NCBI GenBank assembly: GCA_913060975.1
Contig: CAJXVC010000006.1
Location: forward strand, 62,001 to 126,000
Source: an uncultured Gammaproteobacteria bacterium
Lineage (GTDB): Bacteria; Pseudomonadota; Gammaproteobacteria; Pseudomonadales; Pseudohongiellaceae
Length of the DNA stretch: 64,000 nt
Direction: 5' to 3'
Positions 8,821-17,873 of the stretch are shown here, piece by piece. The position numbers were made by a program, and so were the translations under genes. Numbering within the stretch: position 1 is the first letter of the stretch; every line of letters begins with the position of its first letter. The notes under the pieces were generated by a model. That model saw only the letters and a program-made list of their open reading frames with translations, was not told where the DNA came from and searched no databases.

Positions 8821-11800
8821 ATGCGTGGCTACTTGATCTTTAGAGGGTATCGTTTGTTGCAGCGACTGGGTTTTTGTATACGCGTTTTACTGCGTTACCC
8901 GGTGCGTAGATCTCTGACCAACTTGCCAGGCCTTTTATTGTTTCTCGCACTCTTTATCGCACTCTTTTTCGCAATAAGCGACCGAGACGTTGTGGCGGAT
9001 GATACCGAAATCTACATCGATACCAATCTGCCAGGAAACGCCAAGCCCATGGTGTTTCTTGTGCTGGACTACCACCCTGATCTGGATATTACCTACTGCG
9101 ACGACGTGTCGAGTGCGACTTGTGAGAGGCGCATGGGAGAGGCATACGCTGAACTCCTGAGGCGTATTCCGTCCGGTCGCGCTGCACTGTTCGACACGTT
9201 ACATGCCGTGTTTACGACGCTCTTTGCCGAACTCGAGTCGGTCAAGGTAGCGTTGGTATTGAGTCACGATGCCAGTTGTACCGGGCGGCGGGCACGTGGC
9301 GGGCCCACTGTTCGCGGTTGCAGTAATGGCGCCTATATCCTGCAAGGGTTGCAAGACTTCGAGGTCGGAGACAGTAATGGCGCCAAGTCTACTATGTTGG
9401 CCAGTTTGGCGGCTTTGCCAGCTACCAATGCGCGTACCGCGCATACATTGCAAGCCAAAGAAAACTACTTTGAGATTTTTCGCTATATCACTGGTCAGGC
9501 CTGGCACAACATGAAGTTGGGCTGGCATGATTTTGGTGATGAGAGTCCGGCGAATCTGCCCGATCATCACGAGTTACTGGCGTGGGATGATTCCATTGTG
9601 GTGAACGCCAAATATGAATCTCCCTTGCTCGCTGCACCTGACACAGCTTGCAGCTCTCTATACGCCGTCAATTTTCTGTTTGACGAGATCAGTCCGGATA
9701 CGGCAATCGATACCAATTTGCAGGCACCACTTGCACAAGGTGGTATGGGCCTCGCAGAGACCAGTTTTCTTGATGTGGTGTCATGGATGGCCCAGACAGA
9801 TCTCGCGCCGACTCCCGAAAATGGCGTCTGGCCGACGCTCGACGGTGAACAAACAGTACGTTCTTATTTTGTCAGTAACAGTGCGAACGCTGACGCCTAT
9901 GCCCGCGCCGGCGGCACAAACAAGGCCTTGTCGTTTACGGAGCCGGGCCAGTTGCTACAGGATTTACGGCTGGTTTTCCGGGAAATCAACGCAACGAGTT
10001 CGACACTTGTGTCAGCTGCTGTGCCGGTGAACAACTTCAAGCGAGCCAGCACAGGTCGCGATGTATTTCTGGCCCAGTTCGCAGTCGACAAGCACGCCAG
10101 ACCAAACTGGAACGGCAATCTGAAGAAGCTGAAATTGCCGCAAGCCGCGATTCAGGCTGGCAGCGACGAACAGCAATTGCAAGATGCCATGCAGCAGCCA
10201 GCGATAGCGTCTGATGGTCGCATAGCGATCGATGCGCTCACTTATTGGACGGATGCGCAGCAATTGCCGCCGCCAGTTGCCGAACAGAAAGCCGGGTTTG
10301 ATGGCCACTCTGTGGCACGCGGTGGTGCAGGGCAAAACATACCCGGGTTTTTGCCATCGCGGTTGCCTGAACTGGGCGACATTAATGCAGCGCGGACGCG
10401 TCAGCTATTTACCAGCAATGCCAGCGGTGACGGGCTGATGGGTCTTGGCACATCGCAGGCTGCCATGTTGCGTACCAACCTCGGTCTGCCTGATGAGGCG
10501 ACAGCGGCGGAAATGATTCGTTGGGTCCGGGGTCAGGACGTGGATGATCTGGACAACGACGGAAATCGCCATGAGGCGCGCGACTGGATATTGGGCGCGG
10601 CGTTGCACTCGCGGCCATTGGCTCTGAACTTTGGTGCCAGATCAGGCTATACACAAGCGAACCCGGATATCCGTATTTATATGGGTAGTGAAGACGGCTT
10701 TATGCATTCTTTCCGCAACACTGATGTACTCGGCAATGAATCGGGCGTGGAGGACTGGGCCTTCATGCCGCGTGCTGTGATGCACAAAATGACATTGCTG
10801 CGCAGCAACTCACCGACGACGCCACACCCATATACGGTCGATGGTGCACCAGCCGCCTATATCGTCGATGCGGATGCTGATGGCACGATTGGTCATGATG
10901 CCAGTGGTAACAAGACCACTGCAGACCGGGCGGTGCTCTACTTCGGTCTGCGCCGTGGCGGCCGTTCCTACTACGCCATTGATGTCACTGATCCGGATAA
11001 TCCACAACTGCTGTGGACGCTGGACAACACGAAAGACTTTGCTGAGCTTGGCCTGACCTTTTCAACCCCCAGAGTAGGCACAGTGCAATATGGCCGCTCG
11101 CCGACCCCGGTCATACTGTTTGGTGGCGGCTATGATCCTGACAAGGATGCGGCGCATGGCCCGGACGAAGAAGGTAATGCCATCTATATCGTCAATGCGC
11201 TGACTGGCGAGTTGGTCTGGAAAGCAAGCCATGGCGCGACTACCGGCCCGGAATCGGCGACTGAGTTCACGCATCGTGGCCTGACCGATAGCATCCCTTC
11301 GCAACTATCCGTGTTGGACACGAATGGCGATGGCATAACCGATCGGCTCTATGTGGGCGACACGGGGGGTACGGTTTGGCGGGTGGATCTGCCAGCCAGT
11401 GCCAGTGACAACCGAACATCCTGGCTTGTCAGTGAATTGGCCAATCTGGGCCGGGCAGATGCGCCCCCCGATACGATTGCCAATGATCGCCGGTTCTTTC
11501 ATCGCCCCGACTTTGTGCCGGCTTCCGACAACTATGGTGCGTTTGATGGTGTTTTGATCGGTTCTGGCAATCGCGCCAGCCCACGTGCAACTGGCGTGGA
11601 TAATTATTTTTTCTTGTTAAAGGATCGTAACACGACCAGTGGTGCAGTCGCTGGCCAGCCTTACAATGCGGCTGCGTTTGATAGCACTCGCAATGCGGCA
11701 GGCCTGACAGATGTGACCAGTATCTGCAGCAATGCGGCTGCGTGTCATGCTGCATTGATTAATGGCTGGAAGCTTAAGCTGACAGAAGTAGGTGAAAAAG

Positions 11801-12150
11801 TACTGGCACCGGCATTGACCAGGCTCGGTAAAATCTATTTCACCAGCTTTCTGCCAAACTCAGCGCCAGCCAACCCGGAAAGTGCTTGTACGCCAACCTC
11901 AGGCGGTGGACGACTCTATGCTGTCCAGCTCGCGAACGGCGCGCCGGTCACTCACTTTGCAAGTACCACTGACAAGCCAGCAACACTGACGCCTTCTGAT
12001 CGCCATAAATCACTTTCTGTCGGGGGAATCCCGGCCCAAGTTGTGCCGCTAGGCGACTCGTTGCTGCCTCCTGATCTGCAGCCGTTAGCGACGGGCGAGC
12101 GGGTGCTGCACAAAACCTATTGGTATGAGGAGCATGTCGATGGCTATTGA
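8821..12150 (+). CDS. pilY1: PilY1/PilC-type pilus tip adhesin
   Basis: 1109-residue exported protein. The N-terminus is unusually long and basic before a hydrophobic segment (about residues 37-56). Residues 60-450 hold a von-Willebrand-like region, less conserved than in Pseudomonas. The C-terminal half is the Neisseria PilC beta-propeller, with RDWILGAALHSRPLALNFG, IRIYMGSEDGFMHSFR, LYFGLRRGGRSYYAIDVTDP and a calcium loop DTNGDGITD near residues 833-841, equivalent to the site controlling retraction in P. aeruginosa PilY1. PilY1 caps the pilus, promotes assembly and mediates adhesion and mechanosensing. It sits directly downstream of pilX; pilY2 is absent. Confidence 0.93.
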   Translation: MRGYLIFRGYRLLQRLGFCIRVLLRYPVRRSLTNLPGLLLFLALFIALFFAISDRDVVADDTEIYIDTNLPGNAKPMVFLVLDYHPDLDITYCDDVSSATCERRMGEAYAELLRRIPSGRAALFDTLHAVFTTLFAELESVKVALVLSHDASCTGRRARGGPTVRGCSNGAYILQGLQDFEVGDSNGAKSTMLASLAALPATNARTAHTLQAKENYFEIFRYITGQAWHNMKLGWHDFGDESPANLPDHHELLAWDDSIVVNAKYESPLLAAPDTACSSLYAVNFLFDEISPDTAIDTNLQAPLAQGGMGLAETSFLDVVSWMAQTDLAPTPENGVWPTLDGEQTVRSYFVSNSANADAYARAGGTNKALSFTEPGQLLQDLRLVFREINATSSTLVSAAVPVNNFKRASTGRDVFLAQFAVDKHARPNWNGNLKKLKLPQAAIQAGSDEQQLQDAMQQPAIASDGRIAIDALTYWTDAQQLPPPVAEQKAGFDGHSVARGGAGQNIPGFLPSRLPELGDINAARTRQLFTSNASGDGLMGLGTSQAAMLRTNLGLPDEATAAEMIRWVRGQDVDDLDNDGNRHEARDWILGAALHSRPLALNFGARSGYTQANPDIRIYMGSEDGFMHSFRNTDVLGNESGVEDWAFMPRAVMHKMTLLRSNSPTTPHPYTVDGAPAAYIVDADADGTIGHDASGNKTTADRAVLYFGLRRGGRSYYAIDVTDPDNPQLLWTLDNTKDFAELGLTFSTPRVGTVQYGRSPTPVILFGGGYDPDKDAAHGPDEEGNAIYIVNALTGELVWKASHGATTGPESATEFTHRGLTDSIPSQLSVLDTNGDGITDRLYVGDTGGTVWRVDLPASASDNRTSWLVSELANLGRADAPPDTIANDRRFFHRPDFVPASDNYGAFDGVLIGSGNRASPRATGVDNYFFLLKDRNTTSGAVAGQPYNAAAFDSTRNAAGLTDVTSICSNAAACHAALINGWKLKLTEVGEKVLAPALTRLGKIYFTSFLPNSAPANPESACTPTSGGGRLYAVQLANGAPVTHFASTTDKPATLTPSDRHKSLSVGGIPAQVVPLGDSLLPPDLQPLATGERVLHKTYWYEEHVDGY

Positions 12151-12200
12151 AGTTTGCGCTGCACAGGTTGCGTTAGTGCTTTACCCTGGGATACGGACCA

Positions 12201-12677
12201 ATGACTGAGTGGCGGCGTAGCAGGGCATTTACCTTGCTGGAATTGCTAATTGTCGTCGCAGTTATTGGTGTGCTGACGCTGTTGGCCATTCCTGCCTATG
12301 AAGGTTATCTAGTGCGCGTGCATCGCTCTGTGGCGGTCACAACTATGTTGGATATAGCTAACAGGCAGACGCAATTTCATCTCGATAACAAAACTTATAC
12401 CGATAAGCTGACGCATTTGGGGTTTAGTGACGCACTCGTGTCCGATACAGCCAATGGCAGCGCACTCGCATTCGATGCCAGGCAATCTCCCGTTGCTACG
12501 ACTGCGGCAGAACGGGTTTACCTGATCCGAATAGACAGCGCGCAGGCACACTCGTTTACGTTGTCGGCGATTCCACAGCGGCGACAATCTCTGGATGCTG
12601 AGTGCGGCACGTACACACTCAAGCAAACCGGGGCCAGGGCTAATTCCGGTACCGGTAGCGCTGCAGATTGTTGGTGA
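12201..12677 (+). CDS. pilE: type IV minor pilin PilE-like
   Basis: 158-residue pilin-like protein: leader MTEWRRSRA, then FTLLELLIVVAVIGVLTLLAIPAYEGYL, with Glu at +5 and Tyr near +24 as in major and minor pilins. The C-terminal half contains two cysteines (DAECGTYTLKQTG and the terminal SAADCW) that would form the D-region disulfide. The residue before the cleavage site is Ala rather than the usual Gly. Its position after pilY1 and the DAECGTYTL motif indicate PilE of the minor-pilin operon rather than the major subunit PilA. It is convergent with fimT, with 43 bases between them. Confidence 0.88.
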   Translation: MTEWRRSRAFTLLELLIVVAVIGVLTLLAIPAYEGYLVRVHRSVAVTTMLDIANRQTQFHLDNKTYTDKLTHLGFSDALVSDTANGSALAFDARQSPVATTAAERVYLIRIDSAQAHSFTLSAIPQRRQSLDAECGTYTLKQTGARANSGTGSAADCW

Positions 12678-12720
12678 TTCGCAGCAAGCGATGATCGCAA
12701 GCTTTGCTGGTGACAGGTAA

Positions 12721-13290
12721 CTAACTGCAGTCGATGGGATCGCCTTGTGAGTTCTCCCGGTAACCATCACCGTCGTGATCCTGGGCATAGCGAATTCGGC
12801 CGGTACGATTAAGAACCAATTGGCGGTGCTGCGTCGGGTCAGAGTGATGACAGAAAGTAAAATTACCATTCTGGTAGCGTGTAAAACCCTGCGGTGTGAA
12901 TTGCAGGTATCGTCGATTGCGAAATGCACGCCAGTGAATAGTGCCGGGCAAATCCTGCGGGCGATGTTCTGCGATTAGCGTTTCGGGCTCATCAAGGGCA
13001 TGGTTGTCATTGCTATCAACAAAGATATGATAGCCGAGCTCCCATTGCCTGCCACACTCCTGATCATTGGCTAGCGGACAGATAGTCACTATGGCGTTGC
13101 GCTGAATGGCATGCGAACGTGTCAGTCGTAGCGATGCCTCCACCGCACGCAGTGCGGCGTCGGCCTGATGTGACTCGAGCAGAGAGGACATCGATGGTGC
13201 TGCAACGCTTCCCAGAACCGTTAGTATCGCGACAGTGGCGCATAATTCGGTAAGCGTAAAACCCGCATCTGTTACTCTGTCTGCTATCAT
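12721..13290 (-). CDS. fimT: FimT/GspH-type pseudopilin
   Basis: 189 residues with leader MIADRVTDAG, then FTLTELCATVAILTVLGSVAAPSM with Glu at +5. It is followed by the GspH/FimT beta domain (RLTRSHAIQRNAIVTICP, cysteine pair, VFVDSNDNHALDEPETLI). In some gammaproteobacteria FimT-type proteins take part in DNA uptake rather than in the pilus itself. In Pseudomonas fimT is next to thiO; here the two are divergent with about 75 bases between them. FimT and FimU are hard to tell apart on this evidence. Confidence 0.85.
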   Translation of the reverse strand: MIADRVTDAGFTLTELCATVAILTVLGSVAAPSMSSLLESHQADAALRAVEASLRLTRSHAIQRNAIVTICPLANDQECGRQWELGYHIFVDSNDNHALDEPETLIAEHRPQDLPGTIHWRAFRNRRYLQFTPQGFTRYQNGNFTFCHHSDPTQHRQLVLNRTGRIRYAQDHDGDGYRENSQGDPIDCS

Positions 13291-13365
13291 TTGTGCCCGT
13301 CACCAGTTGCTGTGTTGTGCATACAGCGTAGTCGAGTTTTTTCAGTTTGATAGATTTCCTCTGCA

Positions 13366-14499
13366 ATGCCTGATTTTCTGATTGTCGGCGCCGGTATCAA
13401 TGGCCTTCTCACCGCTCGTGAGCTGCTCGCCAATGGCGCTTCTGTCACGTTGCTCGATCAGCAATATGCGGCTCGGGAGGCCTCCTGGGCCGGTGGCGGG
13501 ATTGTTTCGCCCTTATATCCTTGGCGCTATTCGGCGGCGATAACAGCGTTGGCCAGTTGGGCGCAGGCGTTCTACCCAACGCTTGCTGACGAGCTGGCTT
13601 GCGAGACTGGAATCGATGTGGAGTTCTGCCCGCAGGGGTTGCTCATGCTGGATTCTCGCGAGGAAGCCCAGGCACTGCGCTGGGCCGCGCAGTTCGGGCG
13701 CCGCATGCAGGCCATCCCGCAACCCGCTATCTATCAGCAAGAGCCTGATTTGGCACCAGGTTTTACTTCAGCTCTATGGATGTCTGAAGTAGCGCATATC
13801 CGCAACCCGCGTTTGTGTGCCGCGCTACTAAGCAGTTTGCAACAGCAGAAAAACTTTCAACTGCTGCAACACAGGCGAATGATCGCTATGGATCTACAGG
13901 GCGATAGTGGCGTGTCAGTTCTGGCGCAAGGGCAGAACCAAGCGACTCCACAACGACTGCACGCAGAACATTTGGTCGTGACTGCAGGCGCTTGGACTGC
14001 CGAGCTGTTGGAGTCGCATTTGCCAGCGGATTGTGTCGCGCCAGTGAAAGGGCAAATGCTCCTGTTCAAGCTGGATGAGCCGCCATTGCAGCGCATCGTG
14101 TTAACTGATGGTCGCTATTTGATTCCGCGACAAGACGGGCATTTACTCGTGGGAAGTACGCTGGAATTTGCCGGTTTTGACAAGCGCAGTACCGTTGTAG
14201 CCAAAGAAAGCCTGTTAGAGTCAGCCTATGCACTGGTGCCGCAATTGGAGTCAATGCAACCAGTGCAACAATGGGCGGGCTTGCGGCCTGGTTCAGCCGA
14301 TGGTGTGCCATTGATTGGCGCAGTGCCAAATACAGACAGGGTGTTTGTGAATGCCGGGCAATATCGCAATGGCCTGGTGTTGGCGCCGGCCTCGGCCCGT
14401 TTGCTGGTGGATATTATCCTGGCGCGTGAGCCGATAACTGATCCCTTACCCTATGCGCCGTCGCGAAAATTTCGCAATGAATTGACTCGCAGTGCCTAG
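13366..14499 (+). CDS. thiO: glycine oxidase ThiO (FAD-dependent)
   Basis: 377-residue D-amino-acid-oxidase-fold flavoenzyme. The FAD-binding GAGINGLLTARELLANG lies at about residues 7-24, the substrate domain is in the middle, and the C-terminal WAGLRPGSADGVPLIGAVP and NAGQYRNGLVLAPASARLL are the ThiO motifs. It oxidises glycine to iminoglycine (dehydroglycine) with O2 for the thiazole moiety of thiamine. No TPP riboswitch is visible upstream, and thiS/thiG are not in the window. It sits in the same place as in Pseudomonas, between fimT and pilR. Confidence 0.88.
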   Translation: MPDFLIVGAGINGLLTARELLANGASVTLLDQQYAAREASWAGGGIVSPLYPWRYSAAITALASWAQAFYPTLADELACETGIDVEFCPQGLLMLDSREEAQALRWAAQFGRRMQAIPQPAIYQQEPDLAPGFTSALWMSEVAHIRNPRLCAALLSSLQQQKNFQLLQHRRMIAMDLQGDSGVSVLAQGQNQATPQRLHAEHLVVTAGAWTAELLESHLPADCVAPVKGQMLLFKLDEPPLQRIVLTDGRYLIPRQDGHLLVGSTLEFAGFDKRSTVVAKESLLESAYALVPQLESMQPVQQWAGLRPGSADGVPLIGAVPNTDRVFVNAGQYRNGLVLAPASARLLVDIILAREPITDPLPYAPSRKFRNELTRSA

Positions 14500-14514
14500 T
14501 TTGGGGCTGCGTTA

Positions 14515-14586
14515 AAACCTGAGTTTAAACCTGAGTTTAAACCTGGGTTGAAACCTGAATTTAAATCCGGGCAAAACCCTATTTAA
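14515..14586. repeat. 12-base tandem repeats between thiO and pilR
   Basis: Head-to-tail units AAACCTGAGTTT (14515-14526 and 14527-14538), AAACCTGGGTTG, AAACCTGAATTT, then decayed units to about 14586. Each unit is a near palindrome (AAAC...GTTT), so both strands can fold into alternative hairpins. The tract fills the space between the convergent thiO and pilR stop codons and may act as a weak bidirectional terminator. Confidence 0.8.
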
Positions 14587-14590
14587 GATT

Positions 14591-16045
14591 TCAATCCAGA
14601 CCCAGTTTTTTCAGGCGATAGCGTAGCGAGCGGAACGACATACCAAGCTTCTTGGCGGCCGCCGTTTTATTCCAGCGTGTCTCCTGCAAGGCTTTCTCGA
14701 TAGCTTGAATCTCGATGGTCTCAAGATGTTTCTCGAGTGAGAAGTTCTCGTCAATCTCTAGTTGTTCGTCGTCGCTGACAACAGCTGGACTCGGTTGCGT
14801 GTCGCCGGGGCTGCTTCCTGTGCTGGCGCTGCTACTGTCATTGTTGCTTGCGTGCGGCGCGTTAAGCGACTGATTGCCAGCAGGCTCGATAAACTCCAGA
14901 TTTTCTGCAGTAATCGTATTGCTTTCACACAGGGTTGCGGCGCGCTGCAAAATATTTTCCAGTTCGCGAACATTGCCGGGAAAGCTGTACTCTGACAGTG
15001 CCAGCAAACCCGATTCGGTGAGTTGGCAGACTGGTGACTGATTGTCATTGGCGATACGTTCAAGAATGGAAGTGGCTATTTCGGGAATGTCTTCGCGACG
15101 CTCGCGCAAGGCAGGGACAGCCAGTTCGATCACATTAATCCGGAAATACAAATCCTGGCGCAACTTGTCCTTGTCGATTTCGTCAGCCAGATTTTTATGG
15201 GTGGCGCTTAGCAGCCGCACATCGATGGCGACCTCGGCATCAGAGCCAACCGGGCGTACGGCTTTTTCCTGAATGACACGCAAGAGCTTGACCTGGGCCT
15301 GCAATGGCAAGTCGGCTACTTCGTCAAGAAACAGGGTGCCACCATTGGCGGCTTGAAACAGGCCAGCCTTATTCTTGTCGGCACCGGTAAAACTGCCTTT
15401 GAGATGACCAAACAACTCACTCTCAATGAGTTCGTGAGGAATGGCACCACAGTTTACCGCCACGAAGGGGCCACTGCGTCGAGAGCTTTGTTGATGTATG
15501 GCACGGGCGGCCAGCTCTTTGCCCGCGCCTGATTCACCACTGATAAATATGGGTGCCTGACTACGTGCTACTTTGCTGATCTGTTCGCGCAGGGTGCGCA
15601 CCTTGGGCGAATTGCCGGTTATCGTGGCCTTGCCTGCATCGCTGGCAACATCACTTGCCTGTTCGCTCTCATCAACGGCGGTGCTTAAGCGTAAGGCAGA
15701 GTTAATCAGGTCGCGCAGTTTTTGCAGGTCGACGGGTTTGGACACGAAATCGAATGCCCCTGCCTTTAAAGCGCGGATGGCCGTTTCGGTACTGCCATGG
15801 GCAGTAATCACAGCAACAGGGATATTGCTGAATTGCTGCTGGATATATTCGACGAGTTCAATGCCGTCACCGTCTGGCAGACGCATATCTGTCAGGCAAA
15901 GCTGAAAATCTGTTTCTTGCAGTGCGTTGCGCGCTGAGGCCAGATTCGCAACGCTGCCAGTAGCCAAACCCATTCTGCCCAGAGTAATTTCCAGCAGCTC
16001 ACGGATATCCGGCTCGTCGTCTACTATCAGTACTTTTTTAATCAT
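14591..16045 (-). CDS. pilR: sigma-54-dependent response regulator PilR
   Basis: 484 residues: a receiver domain (about 1-120, acceptor Asp near 53 in LCLTDMRLPDGDG), a sigma-54 AAA+ domain with Walker A GESGAGKE, the GSFTGA loop contacting sigma-54 and Walker B GGTLFLDEVADL, and a C-terminal Fis-type helix-turn-helix (WNKTAAAKKLGMSFRSLRYRLKKL). A Ser/Asn-rich linker of about 50 residues separates AAA+ and HTH. PilR activates pilA transcription with RNA polymerase-sigma-54 in response to PilS. It is co-transcribed after pilS with a 50-base gap. Confidence 0.95.
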   Translation of the reverse strand: MIKKVLIVDDEPDIRELLEITLGRMGLATGSVANLASARNALQETDFQLCLTDMRLPDGDGIELVEYIQQQFSNIPVAVITAHGSTETAIRALKAGAFDFVSKPVDLQKLRDLINSALRLSTAVDESEQASDVASDAGKATITGNSPKVRTLREQISKVARSQAPIFISGESGAGKELAARAIHQQSSRRSGPFVAVNCGAIPHELIESELFGHLKGSFTGADKNKAGLFQAANGGTLFLDEVADLPLQAQVKLLRVIQEKAVRPVGSDAEVAIDVRLLSATHKNLADEIDKDKLRQDLYFRINVIELAVPALRERREDIPEIATSILERIANDNQSPVCQLTESGLLALSEYSFPGNVRELENILQRAATLCESNTITAENLEFIEPAGNQSLNAPHASNNDSSSASTGSSPGDTQPSPAVVSDDEQLEIDENFSLEKHLETIEIQAIEKALQETRWNKTAAAKKLGMSFRSLRYRLKKLGLD

Positions 16046-16095
16046 GTGCAGGTATTCACAGGCGGAAAGATTGGTGGTTCATTCGCTGAATCAGT

Positions 16096-17736
16096 TTATT
16101 CCATGTTGCGATCCGGATGGCTGAAATAAATGCTGAAGCAACTCTTGCCGGTAGGTGTGCGTCCGTATACCAATTGTGACTGATTAGCTTCGCATAGATC
16201 CTTGGATATATAAAGGCCGAGACCGGTACCACCTTCTTCCGTAGTGTGGAATGGTTCAAACAATTGCGCTTCGGCTTCTTCGTCTATACCCGGACCGTCA
16301 TCGATGACGTGCAAGAAAGGCTGGATGTCACCGTTCTTTTCCGTTCTGCCGCCTTTGAGTGTCAGGGTCGCTTTTCCTGTTTGTCGATGACTGTAACGCA
16401 GGCCGTTGTCGAACAGATTGTTGAGCACTTGTTCGAGCTGTCCGGTAATAATATTCACTTCGGTTTCCGGTGGCTCTATGTGCAAACTGATGTTTTCACA
16501 ACGCTCATGGGTTGCCGCATAACTGTCAATAAACTTTGTTAGCCAACGCTGTAAATTTATTCGTTTGGGTGATGCATCATCTTGTCGCGAGGCATCGAGC
16601 ACGTCTTCAATGATGGCGTTCACGCGATTGCAATGATCGAGAATTATTTGCAGCATACGACGATCGTCTTTGCCGATTGTTTCCGACTCACGAAGAAGTT
16701 GGCTGGCATGGCTGATGGCCCCGAGCGGGTTGCGTACTTCGTGAGCGATGCTGGCAGTCAGTCGACCCAGTGAGGCCAGTTTCATCTGGCGTACGCGCTG
16801 CACAATCTGCAAGTTGTCTTCCATGAAGATCAGTACATCGGAGTCCCGCTCTGGATTCAGAAAGGCAAAGTTCATTTGCACCTGTTTATTGGAGCGCGGG
16901 ATTGTGACCGGTTGCGGCTGGCGTTTTGGGTTGAGTTTCCACAATACTAATTGGTCGTGAATGACTTCAGGCAGTTGATCGTAAGTGGCTTGCTTATCGC
17001 CATGCTTTTGTGCAGTTCTGTTTTCAGCCAGTAACGGACCGAGAGTTGTCTCCGCCGAACTGTTCATGCTGACGATATGGTTATCGGTATTAAGCACGAC
17101 GATGCCGGTGCGCATGCGCTGAATGATTTCATTGTTGAGCTTTTCCAGATCGACAATGCTGCTGGCTTGCGCCTCGGCCAGCTGAGCAGCGCGATAAATG
17201 CGATCGGTTAATAATTGGATGTAAGCACTGGTGGCGAACATGATGATGCCCAGTATACCGGTCTGGACAAACTGACTATTGGGAATGAACTGCGCCAGAG
17301 CCAGATATATTTCGCAATAGAAAATAGCCAGGGTAGCAACGGCGGCAAGAAAGATACTGATGCGCCCCCGGATCATGATGCTGCCTGAGGCAGTGGCGAC
17401 AATCATCAGCAATCCGAGGCCGCTGGCAATGCCGGAACTTGTATACATCAGCATGCTTATGGCGAGAATGTCCGCCATAAAGGTGCTGGTAAGAATTTTT
17501 TGATTGTTGAGGATTAGCCCGCCGCCGGTCGACAGAAACGTGATCACTGCGGCAAAGATGGCGTAGCCTGTAGCAACCTGAACAAACAGGGTAGAATTTG
17601 TGCCGCCTAGCAGAGTGCTGTCGGGACTGCTGGCAAAAGTAATCAGCAGCACCAGAGGCATGACGATGCGGTAGATGTTATAAACAACCGCCACGTTCGT
17701 TATTTGTCGAGAGTACAGGTTGGTGCGGTTGCTCAT
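16096..17736 (-). CDS. pilS: sensor histidine kinase PilS
   Basis: About 546 residues from the ATG at 17736; a GTG 12 bases upstream is the alternative. Six N-terminal transmembrane helices (to about residue 190) are followed by a PAS-like cytoplasmic domain (MRTGIVVLNTDNHIVSMNSSAE), the H box SIAHEVRNPLGAISHASQLL and a HATPase_c domain with NNLFDNGLRYS and GTGLGLYISKDL. In Pseudomonas PilS senses pilin level in the membrane and adjusts PilR phosphorylation. It heads the pilS-pilR operon and is divergent from nadE. Confidence 0.95.
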   Translation of the reverse strand: MSNRTNLYSRQITNVAVVYNIYRIVMPLVLLITFASSPDSTLLGGTNSTLFVQVATGYAIFAAVITFLSTGGGLILNNQKILTSTFMADILAISMLMYTSSGIASGLGLLMIVATASGSIMIRGRISIFLAAVATLAIFYCEIYLALAQFIPNSQFVQTGILGIIMFATSAYIQLLTDRIYRAAQLAEAQASSIVDLEKLNNEIIQRMRTGIVVLNTDNHIVSMNSSAETTLGPLLAENRTAQKHGDKQATYDQLPEVIHDQLVLWKLNPKRQPQPVTIPRSNKQVQMNFAFLNPERDSDVLIFMEDNLQIVQRVRQMKLASLGRLTASIAHEVRNPLGAISHASQLLRESETIGKDDRRMLQIILDHCNRVNAIIEDVLDASRQDDASPKRINLQRWLTKFIDSYAATHERCENISLHIEPPETEVNIITGQLEQVLNNLFDNGLRYSHRQTGKATLTLKGGRTEKNGDIQPFLHVIDDGPGIDEEAEAQLFEPFHTTEEGGTGLGLYISKDLCEANQSQLVYGRTPTGKSCFSIYFSHPDRNME

Positions 17737-17873
17737 AGTCGGGGTCACAAGATAGTCAGCTTTGGCTGCATTCCCTGAATCGGGTTCTAATCTAATAAAT
17801 TATCGTACAATTACGGCATCGTTGCAGGAATTGATCTGCATACCTACAAGAAGTAAGTCATTTTAGGTTCCCG

